Notes: generated by a model from the sequence alone, not told the origin. DNA of 64,000 nt from Thermoplasmata archaeon (GCA_021794355.1 JAJYRA010000034.1:1-64000); one strand, 5' to 3'. Numbered from the stretch's first letter, positions 46,378-55,748 are shown. Numbers and translations: made by a program.

Positions 46378-46841
46378 GCACTCACCTCCTTATAATAGGC
46401 TAAAAAATGATAATTTGCATTTTCCTGGGACGTGGCAAAATTAACTTTAATACTCCACCTCCCTGGATAAAATTTCGATATGTTGAACAACTCCCCGTAC
46501 CTAACATGCTCCTGAGGTTGGAGTTGAAAATTGGCAACACAGCATTTTGTACTATTATACACTGTTATGCTGCTGCCTGAACTAGTAATATTGATGAAAG
46601 CAATAAATAGGAGAGATGATATGTGCACATTCGGCATAGTAAAATGAAAACAGTTAGATCCGTGAATATTGTCTACCTGATATAAGAAGGTGAATCCTGT
46701 TGTGTTTGGTTCGTTTATTGTGATTGGGGAGGGTGTGGTATTGCTGTTGCTGCTCTGCATTTTTTGATAAACCGGTACTAATGCTGCTATTATTACAATT
46801 ATAATTATTCCTAATATTATATAGTTTCTATTATTTTTCAT
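46374..46841 (-). CDS. Secreted or anchored cysteine-containing protein
   Basis: A 155-residue protein with an N-terminal membrane segment (NYIILGIIIIVIIAALVPVY) and a beta-rich ectodomain containing SNCFHF and TKCCVANF. The ATG at 46841 follows AAAGGGAGG and lies within the end of the permease gene (11-base overlap). The ectodomain resembles a small beta-sandwich of the pre-peptidase type by appearance only. Member of the six-gene cluster. Confidence 0.68.
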   Translation of the reverse strand: MKNNRNYIILGIIIIVIIAALVPVYQKMQSSNSNTTPSPITINEPNTTGFTFLYQVDNIHGSNCFHFTMPNVHISSLLFIAFINITSSGSSITVYNSTKCCVANFQLQPQEHVRYGELFNISKFYPGRWSIKVNFATSQENANYHFLAYYKEVSA

Positions 46842-47727
46842 TGAAAAACCTCCCTTTAACCGAGTGAACGTGAGATAGAATTGTGTTCCTGATGGCGATT
46901 GAATTCTTCCTAAAGAATATGGAAACACACGTAAGGATGAACATAAATATTGATACAAATTCTATAATGAAAATGCTGTTTCCCAGTTGTAGATAATTAC
47001 CTGAAGCGTGTAGTTCAGAATGCATTAGGTAGAGTGGAAGGTTTGCTGAGTATCCAGAGATTGAAAATAAAAACATATTCGGAATGGACAGACCAGTGGT
47101 ACCGTAAACAGAAGAAATCCTAGATGAAACTTCAAATGCGATTGGATACATTAAAAAAATAGATATTATCGAAAATACCTTGTTTGGCAAAATTGATGAC
47201 AAGAATAACGCGAAGGTAACTGGCATCACAAAAATCACCATAAGAGCAAGAGATACAATAAGGGGATCAATTATTAATCCAGGGGTTATGATATACCCAT
47301 TGTAAAAAATGTAAATTTCTCCAATAACTGAAAAAGAAATAACTATTGCAAAAATGAGAGCCATTGATGAAATGAACTTTCCAAGAACGTATCCCACGGT
47401 GTTAAAATTCAATAGCTTGAGGATTGTGAAATTTTTATTTTCTATATCGTCTGTTATGATAATTGCCGGAATTATAACTAATATTGGATTTAGATAACTA
47501 GCTATGTTACTATTATATATAGTTGACATAATATTGCTTTTGAGACCAAGATTGTATGAAACCAAGTTTATAATTTCCGACTTTTTGTTTATACTATTCG
47601 TATACAATAAGTCAAGAATTATCAAGATGACTGCACAGAGTATTATAATGAAATACCACGACTTTACCATCATAGTAATATCTTTTACGAACTGATACTT
47701 CAGTGTTTTTGGTACCTTTTTAGTCAT
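46831..47727 (-). CDS. ABC-2 type transporter permease
   Basis: A 298-residue permease with six membrane helices and the ABC-2 layout: first helix at about 24-45, a large outside loop, then a cluster of helices from about 75 to 200 and the last near 255-275. The ATG at 47727 overlaps the end of the ATPase gene by eight bases, so subunits are made in coupled fashion. It forms an exporter with the ATPase; the likely cargo or target of protection is encoded by the flanking secreted-protein genes. Confidence 0.82.
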   Translation of the reverse strand: MTKKVPKTLKYQFVKDITMMVKSWYFIIILCAVILIILDLLYTNSINKKSEIINLVSYNLGLKSNIMSTIYNSNIASYLNPILVIIPAIIITDDIENKNFTILKLLNFNTVGYVLGKFISSMALIFAIVISFSVIGEIYIFYNGYIITPGLIIDPLIVSLALMVIFVMPVTFALFLSSILPNKVFSIISIFLMYPIAFEVSSRISSVYGTTGLSIPNMFLFSISGYSANLPLYLMHSELHASGNYLQLGNSIFIIEFVSIFMFILTCVSIFFRKNSIAIRNTILSHVHSVKGRFFNEK

Positions 47728-48634
47728 TTCTTTGAACCTTTTCAAGATATTCTTCCTCCAAACTTTGGTACTGCTGCTTGACAATCCTTGCACCACAATC
47801 AATAAGATCCTTAATTACCTCGTTTTTTATTGATTCGTTGTCAATTGAAACGTGATATTTGCCCTGGAAACTCACTGCCTCCAATCCAAGTTCCTTGATT
47901 TTCTTTGAAATTGGATCTATGTCTTCGCACTCAAATGTTATTCGAAATATCATCTCATTCCCTGATAGTCGCGTCAATTGGCCATTTTTTAAAAGAAATA
48001 CCTTATCTGCTATCCTTTCGACATATGTCATATCATGGCTGCTCATGATTATTCCCTTGCCAGATTCTTTCATCCGTTTGAGAATTTCTATAATATCGGA
48101 ACAAGTTTTTGGGTCAAGCCCTTCAAATGGCTCGTCCAGAATTATGAGTGCAGGATTATTGTTCAACGCCCTGATGATGTCAACCTTTCTAGACATTCCC
48201 TTTGAAAAATATTTCATCTTTCTATTTTTAACTTCGCTAATACCCATTTGATTAAGCAATGCAACATAATTAGAAGACTGAGCAGACATATTATCATAAT
48301 ACGATAGATTCTCCTCAGCGCTCAATGGCTGGAAATTTATACTTGTCTCAGGGACATATCCAAAACTTCCGTTGATGTGAATTTCGCCACCATTCTTAGC
48401 AACCAATCCTAGGACAATTTTCAAGAGTGTAGACTTTCCTGCCCCATTTTCCCCGACAATACAAAAACACTCCCCCTTTTTGAGTTCCAAATCAACAGCA
48501 TTCAATATCACTTTTCTAGATTTCCTTTTGAGAAATCCATACGATTTCCTTAAGTTTCTAATTTGCAGGATAATTCCATCCTCAAAATTATTCTTATTAT
48601 TTTTTATTCTTAAACTTAACATATTCTTCACCAC
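47720..48634 (-). CDS. ABC transporter ATPase
   Basis: A 304-residue nucleotide-binding subunit: Walker A VGENGAGKST (about 57-66), signature region YFSKGMSRKVDIIRAL, Walker B ALIILDEPFEGLDP and the switch His in SSHDMTYV. The signature reads FSKGM rather than LSGGQ, as in several ABC-2 drug or peptide exporters. A C-terminal domain of about 70 residues follows. Start GTG 48634 or ATG 48622, the latter having GGTGA five bases before it. Third gene of the cluster. Confidence 0.9.
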   Translation of the reverse strand: MVKNMLSLRIKNNKNNFEDGIILQIRNLRKSYGFLKRKSRKVILNAVDLELKKGECFCIVGENGAGKSTLLKIVLGLVAKNGGEIHINGSFGYVPETSINFQPLSAEENLSYYDNMSAQSSNYVALLNQMGISEVKNRKMKYFSKGMSRKVDIIRALNNNPALIILDEPFEGLDPKTCSDIIEILKRMKESGKGIIMSSHDMTYVERIADKVFLLKNGQLTRLSGNEMIFRITFECEDIDPISKKIKELGLEAVSFQGKYHVSIDNESIKNEVIKDLIDCGARIVKQQYQSLEEEYLEKVQRND

Positions 48635-48640
48635 TCATCT

Positions 48641-49183
48641 TTAAATGTATATGTATTTATAATTAATCGTCACACTCTGCGATGAAAAATGCTTGGTTCC
48701 AAACTCCGAAAAAATGTAATATGCATAATAACCGGAAGGGATTTTATCTGATGAATTTGTCCCCAGAGACCATACAATTTTATCTTTTGGGTGTGAATTA
48801 GAAATATTGAACGGTAAAGGATAGACTAAATTATTTAGTGGACGCCGTATAAGATAAGGATTCTCAATGCAAGAGAGAGGATGAAGTTTTGAATCGGATA
48901 TGTTCTTGTTTAAGCTCACTTTATTGTTTCCTAAAAAGGCAATACAAAAACCGTTTGAGGGAGAATCATTTATGTAATGAAAGTAAACATTTCCTGTCCA
49001 TGTGGCGTTGAGAAAAACAGTGACGTTGTTGCTATTACTATAGTTTTCTTTGTTGAAATCCACAGAAAATGTTATATCTCCATAAACCGGCTTTTCCGAT
49101 TCTAAAATCGCATAATACTGAGAAAAAACCAATATTAGAAAAATAGAAAAAATGAAGACTATTACTTTAAAAACTTGCTTCAT
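48641..49183 (-). CDS. Membrane-anchored extracytoplasmic protein with two cysteines
   Basis: A 180-residue protein: N-terminal helix (KVIVFIFSIFLILVFSQYY) and an Asn-rich, probably glycosylated ectodomain with GFCIAFLG and LSCIENP, ending near YKYIYI. The ATG at 49183 lies five bases after the stop of the first cluster gene. It resembles the two downstream secreted proteins in size, composition and paired Cys, suggesting a diverged set. Function unknown. Confidence 0.65.
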   Translation of the reverse strand: MKQVFKVIVFIFSIFLILVFSQYYAILESEKPVYGDITFSVDFNKENYSNSNNVTVFLNATWTGNVYFHYINDSPSNGFCIAFLGNNKVSLNKNISDSKLHPLSCIENPYLIRRPLNNLVYPLPFNISNSHPKDKIVWSLGTNSSDKIPSGYYAYYIFSEFGTKHFSSQSVTINYKYIYI

Positions 49184-49188
49184 TTCAA

Positions 49189-50046
49189 TCAATCGAGGAT
49201 GGGGCTTTTGTAGCAGTTCACCAATTGCAGGCTTGAATGTTCCAAAGTTGCCCCAAACCAACCAGAGGACAGGTAAGTTGTATTTCCAATTGAACTGAAA
49301 TCTATAGACTGTTTATACCCTGGGTTGAAGGATACTGTTGTTGCAGTGACAAACCGAGCATATGTTTTCCCTCCGACGTGACTTTCAAATTGCCACTGAT
49401 CGTTATTGATATACCCATGATTTTCTTGCATACAGAAGTCATAAAGATCGTATGTATAAGATATTCCAACCTTTCCTGTAACACCATGACAACCTGCACT
49501 AAGCGATGCAGAGACAGTTATCTGCGCACTTTGATCATATTTAATCATCCCACTAGGAGATTCGTATTGCAAATGACCGTATGAAACTGGAACATAATAC
49601 TCACGCCCACGGTAATTTATCGGTGAAAGATAACTAGGGCAAGAAATTGAATTATAAATAGTACTTTTTGCACCCAAAGCATTGTTTGAATTTATATTGG
49701 CACCGTTCTGAGCGTTCACTTTACTATCTAAGATATAAAAGAGCAAATGATATGTTTTGTTATAATATTCATTGAAATATTGAATCACATTCGTGTGACC
49801 ATTTGCTGAGGTGCCCTGATACGCACAACTTGCAACCTGTTGAACACTATAAGTACAAACTCCGTTTGAAATGCTTCCAGTTTCAGGTAAATAATTTATC
49901 TCCATAGGGACCGGACTAGTATTCGAGCTGTTCAGGATCGAAGAGGATAATCCGATCGTGGGTGCTATAAACATCACAATCATAGCAGATACTATTAACC
50001 ACGCATTTTTTTTTCTGTTATTAAATGTCACACAGCAATCGATCAT
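49189..50046 (-). CDS. Secreted cysteine-rich protein heading the ABC cluster
   Basis: A 285-residue exported protein with a signal (AWLIVSAMIVMFIAPTIGLSSS). The mature part has six Cys (VCTYS, ASCAYQG, ISCPSYL, AGCHGV, DFCMQE, NCYKSP), enough for three disulfides, and a beta-rich pattern ending ATLEHSSLQLV. A TATATATATT box lies immediately upstream in the 126-bp divergent promoter shared with thermopsin. As first gene before an ABC-2 exporter it could be the effector or substrate of the system (inference). Confidence 0.65.
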   Translation of the reverse strand: MIDCCVTFNNRKKNAWLIVSAMIVMFIAPTIGLSSSILNSSNTSPVPMEINYLPETGSISNGVCTYSVQQVASCAYQGTSANGHTNVIQYFNEYYNKTYHLLFYILDSKVNAQNGANINSNNALGAKSTIYNSISCPSYLSPINYRGREYYVPVSYGHLQYESPSGMIKYDQSAQITVSASLSAGCHGVTGKVGISYTYDLYDFCMQENHGYINNDQWQFESHVGGKTYARFVTATTVSFNPGYKQSIDFSSIGNTTYLSSGWFGATLEHSSLQLVNCYKSPILD

Positions 50047-50144
50047 GTTAATATATATACATATTTTGTAGCGTATTATGCGACATGTAGATATGGAACG
50101 CCATGCTAAGATCTATCACTTTTGAATGAATTGAGTCACAATGA

Positions 50145-50153
50145 TTTAATAAT
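50145..50153 (+). promoter_or_regulatory. TATA box of the thermopsin gene
   Basis: TTTAATAAT centred 24 bp before the ATG at 50173, the spacing for a leaderless archaeal transcript. The 126-bp interval 50047-50172 is shared with the divergent cluster. Confidence 0.45.
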
Positions 50154-50172
50154 TTGGTTCTGATCCCATTCC

Positions 50173-53100
50173 ATGCGTAGGAGATCTCTCGTTATATGCC
50201 TTGTATTATTTGTAACCTTATTCATGGTTTTATCATACGTACAGGGAAGTATTGAGGTGAGTGGACCAACAAGTTCAACTAACAATGGTATAGATTCCCT
50301 GGGGGCCAAAGGACAAAATGCCAGTGGATTAGTGAACGGGCTTCACTACCTGAAGCCAAATTTTAATACATCCTCACCTGCAAAGGATTCCAGTACTAAT
50401 TGGAGTTCAACCGGTACCAAATTGGTGAGCGATCTAAACTCTCTTCATATACCTCAAATCGCAAAATTACCTCCAAACTTTAACGTTAAACCTGAAACAA
50501 AGGGCAGTACCGTATTACCATCCTATACAAGTTCTCCTGCGCCAATGGGTATAGGTAGTTATGGCCTGGTGAACAACAGTGGAACAATCAGTTCATTTAC
50601 TTACTCAACCAACAGTTTTGATGGAAATTTTTCCTTAAATTCCGTGAAGGAACTGTATATGGATGGAGATTCAGGACACTCATTTTCCATTCAGTTAAAC
50701 GCAGTTCTGAACAATGTCACGCTTTCCGGAGCTACAGGTTATCAATTCTGGACTCAGAATGTGGTTGACTATTCATCATCCTCTCACCAGTTGACGTTTA
50801 TCGACAATGTATGGAATTTCAGTTCACCATCAGCAGTTATGGAAAAAAATACTATTCATTCGGGAAATGGTACCGTTGTCCCTGGATTGTTATATTATGA
50901 CATCGGTCCCACACTGAACGTTTCAACCCCTTTTACCCTTAATTTATTTTTAAACACTGCAAATATAAACCAAAGAAACACAGTGTTTTTCAATTATTCC
51001 CTATCTTATATCTCTAAACAGGGAAAACATATATTCACGGTGGGTTCCTTTGATGAGCTGCAGTTTAATTCCACCGTTTCAGGGAGCAATGCAAAAATAC
51101 CCATTCCAGAGTATGTTGTCAGTGGAAGTACCCTAACAAAAACAGGATTTATTCCGATGGATGCCGAGATGATACTTGGTGGTGAGGGCGGAGGATCAAA
51201 CGCACAGTTCTTGAATATTAATGGGTCCATGGGCCTCAAATATAAAAATGATAATGGAACATACGAGAATATCAAGAGTGCCTATGATGTTGGCTCCCAA
51301 ACAGGTGAAACATCAACAGGAATAAGTGAATACTTCTCAGGAAGCACCGCATACCTTAATTCAGGTCCATCATTCATCAATCCACTGTGGAATCTCTCAT
51401 CAAACTCCGGACACTCAACCTTAGAAGGAAAGCTTGCACCCTCGAACGCTTTCATGTTCATATCTCAGGGGGGGAAGAGTAACAATCAATCTGCCCAGTG
51501 GTCGCCAGTAAATTTGAATGGTAATTTCAAAATGAGACTATATCCCGGCATTTACTCAATGGAAGCATTGATGAGTTATCATACTCCACAATTTAAAAAT
51601 GCTATTTCCCTGCTCTCAGGAAACACAGTGAATTTAGGTACGATAACGGTTTCAAGAAATAATTCTACAGGATTATACACCCCATTTTACGCATTTAACA
51701 ATGAACAGCTTGCCAACCTGAGTATTAGTGGGTCTGGTACCATAAACAATCCGTTCATTGTTCCAGGTACGTCATATTTCAATGCACAGGCAAAGAATAT
51801 GCCTGATAGGATTAACGGGTTGTTTTCGGAGATAAATGATTATCTATACCCTATATTCAGTGGGGTCTTAATAACCAACACAACAGATCATACCATAATT
51901 GAGGATATGTCAGGAAAGGGAAATAATCCCGCCTTTCAGGTAGTTTACCAATCTTCATTACTGCCAATACTCATAGAATTCTTTGGTGTTACATCAACCA
52001 ATTACCTTCAAATGATCTTTTATGAGTCGCAAAATATCATCATTTTAAACAATACACTATCAGGATGGTTCTCATCTGTAACCTTTAATAATTACACTCC
52101 ATACAATATCCCACCGGTGGCGGCCTTGATGCTGTGGAACGTAACAGGAAGCCTTGTGGAAAGGAATTCCATTGAGAGCCAGGGTTCAGGATTACTTGTA
52201 TACAACAATAATCACACGGATTCAGGGAACTATATCTGGAACAACACATTTACAGACTATTCACTTATTTCACCCGGTTCTCTTTATGGAGGTGCTCCCA
52301 TAGGTTTAATCGTTGCCAGTTCAGGAAATACCATATACAATAACGAATTCAAAACCATAATACCAGTTGTGAGTCTTGAAGGGAAAGCAGGAAATTTATA
52401 CACGGGTGGAATGGTAACATACAAAAATAGATTTAACATTTCAAGGGAACAGCCATCTTACGCTATTTCTGTTCTGGGGCAAAAACTCAGTGGTACCATA
52501 ATACAATCGCCCTATGAGGGAGGAAATTACTATTACAATTACTTCGGAAATGGAAATGAATCATATAATGGTACAGGAGTGGGATTTGCATTTAACGGAC
52601 AGGGATTATTGAACGGAAGCATTAACTACGCCTATGATCAGCTCCCACTTACCTTGAATGGTTACGCTGTTAACGTTAATGCACAGGGATTGCCAAAGAC
52701 AGTAAACGGACAAATAACCACATATTTCGACATAAACAATGATATTGTAATTTTGCCTGAACTGGGATCAACCATATATCTGCCCAATGGAACTTATTCC
52801 ACCAGTGGCATTGAACTTCAATCCAGGCAGATACTACTGAAACCGGTACTCTATGAAGGGAAAGTTGCAAATCCCGTGGGTGCATTCATAGTCAATGGAC
52901 CTATGATAAACCTTACCTTCCAATATTCAGAGCTACTGAATTTTACGGTGTCAGAAACAGGGCTGCCCATAGGGACTCTCTGGGGATTTTCCATACCTTC
53001 CCAGGGAGAAGGATTTCTATCCACAGAAAATAACGTTTCATTTTATATTCTTTCTGGAACCTATGAGTTACTTCCACAGGATGCCTATGGTTATGAAGCA

Positions 53101-53517
53101 TCAAATATCCCCATAGTCAATATAAGTGAACCAAACGAAGTCGTCAATATAAATTACGTTTACAGCAATAAATTGGTGAGCCTCTATTCCATAACATTCT
53201 CAGAATCCGGACTTCCCAGTGGAAAGGAGTGGTCTGTGACACTCAATGGCACAGCGCATAACTCAACAAAATCTTCAATAACCGTTCAAAATCTACCGGA
53301 AGGGAATTATTCATACTCGGTCAAACAGGTTGGGGGTTATAACAGTGTACAAGGAGGATTGATTTCCCTGAACTATTCAAGAGCCACTGTGGACATATCA
53401 TTCACAAGAAGCTCCTCCATACCCACTGTTGCTTATATATTCATTGCAGTATCACTCATAGCAGGTCTGTTCGCTGGATATGTTCTATTTTACCTGAGAT
53501 ATGCCAGGAAAAAATAG
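50173..53517 (+). CDS. Thermopsin-family (A5) acid protease with surface extension
   Basis: Large exported protein of 1114 residues. After the signal (about 1-25) and a linker, residues about 120-480 match thermopsin, the acid protease of thermoacidophilic archaea: PAPMGIGSYGL, IQLNAVL, YQFWTQNV, FIDNVWNFSSPSA and ILGGEGGGSNA. A C-terminal extension holds a right-handed beta-helix-like region with NNT/NIIILNN repeats (about 520-850) and two modules starting FTVSETGLPIG and FSESGLPSGKEW. A final helix and basic tail (YLRYARKK) anchor it to the membrane. It would digest peptides at the cell surface at low pH. Confidence 0.88.
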   Translation: MRRRSLVICLVLFVTLFMVLSYVQGSIEVSGPTSSTNNGIDSLGAKGQNASGLVNGLHYLKPNFNTSSPAKDSSTNWSSTGTKLVSDLNSLHIPQIAKLPPNFNVKPETKGSTVLPSYTSSPAPMGIGSYGLVNNSGTISSFTYSTNSFDGNFSLNSVKELYMDGDSGHSFSIQLNAVLNNVTLSGATGYQFWTQNVVDYSSSSHQLTFIDNVWNFSSPSAVMEKNTIHSGNGTVVPGLLYYDIGPTLNVSTPFTLNLFLNTANINQRNTVFFNYSLSYISKQGKHIFTVGSFDELQFNSTVSGSNAKIPIPEYVVSGSTLTKTGFIPMDAEMILGGEGGGSNAQFLNINGSMGLKYKNDNGTYENIKSAYDVGSQTGETSTGISEYFSGSTAYLNSGPSFINPLWNLSSNSGHSTLEGKLAPSNAFMFISQGGKSNNQSAQWSPVNLNGNFKMRLYPGIYSMEALMSYHTPQFKNAISLLSGNTVNLGTITVSRNNSTGLYTPFYAFNNEQLANLSISGSGTINNPFIVPGTSYFNAQAKNMPDRINGLFSEINDYLYPIFSGVLITNTTDHTIIEDMSGKGNNPAFQVVYQSSLLPILIEFFGVTSTNYLQMIFYESQNIIILNNTLSGWFSSVTFNNYTPYNIPPVAALMLWNVTGSLVERNSIESQGSGLLVYNNNHTDSGNYIWNNTFTDYSLISPGSLYGGAPIGLIVASSGNTIYNNEFKTIIPVVSLEGKAGNLYTGGMVTYKNRFNISREQPSYAISVLGQKLSGTIIQSPYEGGNYYYNYFGNGNESYNGTGVGFAFNGQGLLNGSINYAYDQLPLTLNGYAVNVNAQGLPKTVNGQITTYFDINNDIVILPELGSTIYLPNGTYSTSGIELQSRQILLKPVLYEGKVANPVGAFIVNGPMINLTFQYSELLNFTVSETGLPIGTLWGFSIPSQGEGFLSTENNVSFYILSGTYELLPQDAYGYEASNIPIVNISEPNEVVNINYVYSNKLVSLYSITFSESGLPSGKEWSVTLNGTAHNSTKSSITVQNLPEGNYSYSVKQVGGYNSVQGGLISLNYSRATVDISFTRSSSIPTVAYIFIAVSLIAGLFAGYVLFYLRYARKK

Positions 53518-53718
53518 GATCATTCCCAGGGATCGAGGTGGATAAATACAATAAACCTCATCTAAAAATTATTAATATTTAATATTCCTGATCACGAATA
53601 CAAAATGATCATAAAAGTGGGAAAAACCCATGTTTAACATACCCGTAAAAACAAAAAATATAGCAGACTTAAAGAAATGATTAAATAACGCTTAGTTTAT
53701 AGGGCATAAGGTGACTTA

Positions 53719-53877
53719 ATGCAGGAGCTAATTTGTAACATTGAATTCCTCCAAGAAGGGGACGAATTTCAGGCAAAACTGAGGACAGAGATAGGAGGAT
53801 TGATGGAGTACTCCGGCTTTACCTTCGAAGAGGTACTGAATCAGGTGATTATAGAACTGGAAGAGGAATTTTCGTAA
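53719..53877 (+). CDS. Small acidic protein (52 residues)
   Basis: A short gene below usual length cut-offs: MQELICNIEFLQEGDEF at the start and EEVLNQVIIELEEEFS at the end, codon use and acidity like a folded alpha/beta protein. AAGGTGA lies five bases before its ATG. It sits alone between thermopsin and a secreted protein gene, in the same direction as both. I do not recognise the family; a stand-alone HicB-like or antitoxin-size domain is conceivable but unsupported. Confidence 0.6.
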   Translation: MQELICNIEFLQEGDEFQAKLRTEIGGLMEYSGFTFEEVLNQVIIELEEEFS

Positions 53878-53924
53878 ACAATTGTACCAATAAAACTTTA
53901 ATATTGAAAGCATTGATAAAGTAA

Positions 53925-54953
53925 ATGAAGGCATTCTTTATAATAGTTCTTTCAGCCATCCTAATGGTTTCACCTATGGCCATTGGAAGCAATGGAAATC
54001 AACCCAACGGTGAAATACAGTTTGAGAGAACACCAGCCTTCAATTTTACACTAGGAAACCAGAATATAACACTAAATTTTTTCAACCCTCAATTTTTGAA
54101 TTTAAATGAAAAAAAGATTATGGGAAATATGGCATCATTCAACAGTTCTGGTTTTTCCAGCAATCCCCTAAACACTAAAAATTTAAGTTTTGGAAAGGCT
54201 GTGAAAGAGTCTTATCACGAAAATATAAGGGGGAAGCTTAACGTATCCTATGACTATTTTGTTCAGGAACAGGTATTAAAAATGAATATGAAAGGCATTC
54301 CTCTTTCAGATCAGATTAACAATTTTCCCCTCTCAACAGGGTATCTGTTCATAAATATGACAATCAACATATGTAGTGTAAAAAGCAACGCTACCATCCT
54401 GACAGACAATGGGAGCATTTCCATAGGGAGTAACAACACGCTGAAAATCATTTATTTTATGAACGTACACTCAACCATGGGGGGTTCTTCAGCCATAATC
54501 GTACCCATCATTTTTTCATCGGAATCTCGGAATATAGGGGTTCAGAACTTCACCCATGCGATTTATACAGATTCAAAAACAAATTCAAAAAAATTGTTCA
54601 ACGGAATTAATTTTAACATAGGGGACCATAAGAAAGTGAATTTCCTTTTCAATGACTCCTATATGGAAAACGGTGAACTGAGGAATGTGGATATAAAAAA
54701 TATGGGAAGAAACGGTTCTCAGCTGAGTGCCCTGGCACTGGTATTTAATGAAAAAGGGAAGTATTCCAACATCAGTTATGATCCATATTTTTCCATTCCT
54801 GTTAAGAACATATTTAAAAATGTCACCGTAAAATATATTGAAAATGGCGTTATCAGCCTTATTCTGGAAAATTCCCTTTTCCTATCCGCAGGAATTGTTA
54901 TGGGAGTCGCCATTATTGGAACAGGTTATGTATACAGGCGGAAGAAGGGATAA
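53925..54953 (+). CDS. Surface protein with N-terminal signal and C-terminal anchor
   Basis: A 342-residue exported protein: signal (KAFFIIVLSAILMVSPMAIG), an Asn/Ser/Thr-rich beta ectodomain with many N-x-S/T sites, and a C-terminal helix (AGIVMGVAIIGTGYVY) followed by RRKKG. This is the type I topology of the thermopsin gene upstream, with which it may be co-regulated. One Cys only. Function unknown. Confidence 0.68.
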   Translation: MKAFFIIVLSAILMVSPMAIGSNGNQPNGEIQFERTPAFNFTLGNQNITLNFFNPQFLNLNEKKIMGNMASFNSSGFSSNPLNTKNLSFGKAVKESYHENIRGKLNVSYDYFVQEQVLKMNMKGIPLSDQINNFPLSTGYLFINMTINICSVKSNATILTDNGSISIGSNNTLKIIYFMNVHSTMGGSSAIIVPIIFSSESRNIGVQNFTHAIYTDSKTNSKKLFNGINFNIGDHKKVNFLFNDSYMENGELRNVDIKNMGRNGSQLSALALVFNEKGKYSNISYDPYFSIPVKNIFKNVTVKYIENGVISLILENSLFLSAGIVMGVAIIGTGYVYRRKKG

Positions 54954-54954
54954 T

Positions 54955-55452
54955 CTACTCCTCATCAAGCAGATCAATGAAACTGTCGGTTAATTCTTCA
55001 AGGAATGACTTTCTGCTGTTTTTAATAAAATCTTTTACCGAATCTGGATTTCTCAAGGATATGGTATTTTGAGAATCTACAACTATCCTGTCAGATATCA
55101 ATGATCTTAAGGAATTTCCAATATCATCACCGGATCCCAGCTTCCTAAGAATGTTTTCCCTATCCATTGAACCCTTTCTAAGAAGCAGCATGATTATGGA
55201 CCTGCTGGTTTTGCTTCTCAGGTGAAAACCGAGCAATTTTCTTTCGGAATTAGCTGAGACTGAAAGAAAATATCTTTTAAACCTGCCGTCTTTCCTTTCA
55301 ACGATTTCTTCTTCCTTTACCAGCTTATAAAGATGATATTCCAGCTGGCCCAAGGCCATTCCTGACTTCCTCTGAATTGCCCTGAAATGCAGTCCAGGTT
55401 CTTCCTTCAGGATTTGCAGCAATCGGTCCCTGGGTTTGGAAGGCGGATTCAA
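54955..55452 (-). CDS. Winged-helix transcriptional regulator
   Basis: A 165-residue DNA-binding protein with an ArsR-like winged helix at residues 8-65 (LHFRAIQRKSGMALGQLEYHLYKL) and a second helical, possibly winged-helix, domain (RSIIMLLLRKGSMDRENILRKL). It overlaps the membrane protein gene upstream by four bases (ATGA) and its stop is two bases from that of the surface protein gene. Archaeal pairs of a membrane protein and a winged helix often act as one signal-response unit. Confidence 0.82.
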   Translation of the reverse strand: MNPPSKPRDRLLQILKEEPGLHFRAIQRKSGMALGQLEYHLYKLVKEEEIVERKDGRFKRYFLSVSANSERKLLGFHLRSKTSRSIIMLLLRKGSMDRENILRKLGSGDDIGNSLRSLISDRIVVDSQNTISLRNPDSVKDFIKNSRKSFLEELTDSFIDLLDEE

Positions 55453-55748
55453 TTCTTTTTTCCTCTTATTATTCCTTCATAAAACAGTAACATTACTATC
55501 ATTGCCGTGATCTCAAGGAGAAGTGGGTCGTACCGTGAAAGGTATGTGAGATCAAAGTACGTGAAAACTATGAATACCGAGTCCACAAATACCAGGGCAA
55601 AGAAGGAAACCAGGTATCTCATTATCCTCAATCCCTTCCTGACGGCCTTAAACGCTATGACAAAAAGGAAAATTGAAACTACTATATTTATTCCCGAAAT
55701 TACGAGTGAAATCTGATCCAGATCAGGGGTGATAATCATTGAAGTCAT
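55449..55748 (-). CDS. Small three-helix membrane protein, partner of the regulator
   Basis: A 99-residue protein with three membrane helices (about 12-32, 42-64 and 74-93) and a basic first loop (KAVRKGLRIMR). Its gene overlaps the winged-helix gene by ATGA and precedes it, so the two proteins are made together. It may sense a membrane signal for the regulator (inference). Confidence 0.68.
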   Translation of the reverse strand: MTSMIITPDLDQISLVISGINIVVSIFLFVIAFKAVRKGLRIMRYLVSFFALVFVDSVFIVFTYFDLTYLSRYDPLLLEITAMIVMLLFYEGIIRGKKN

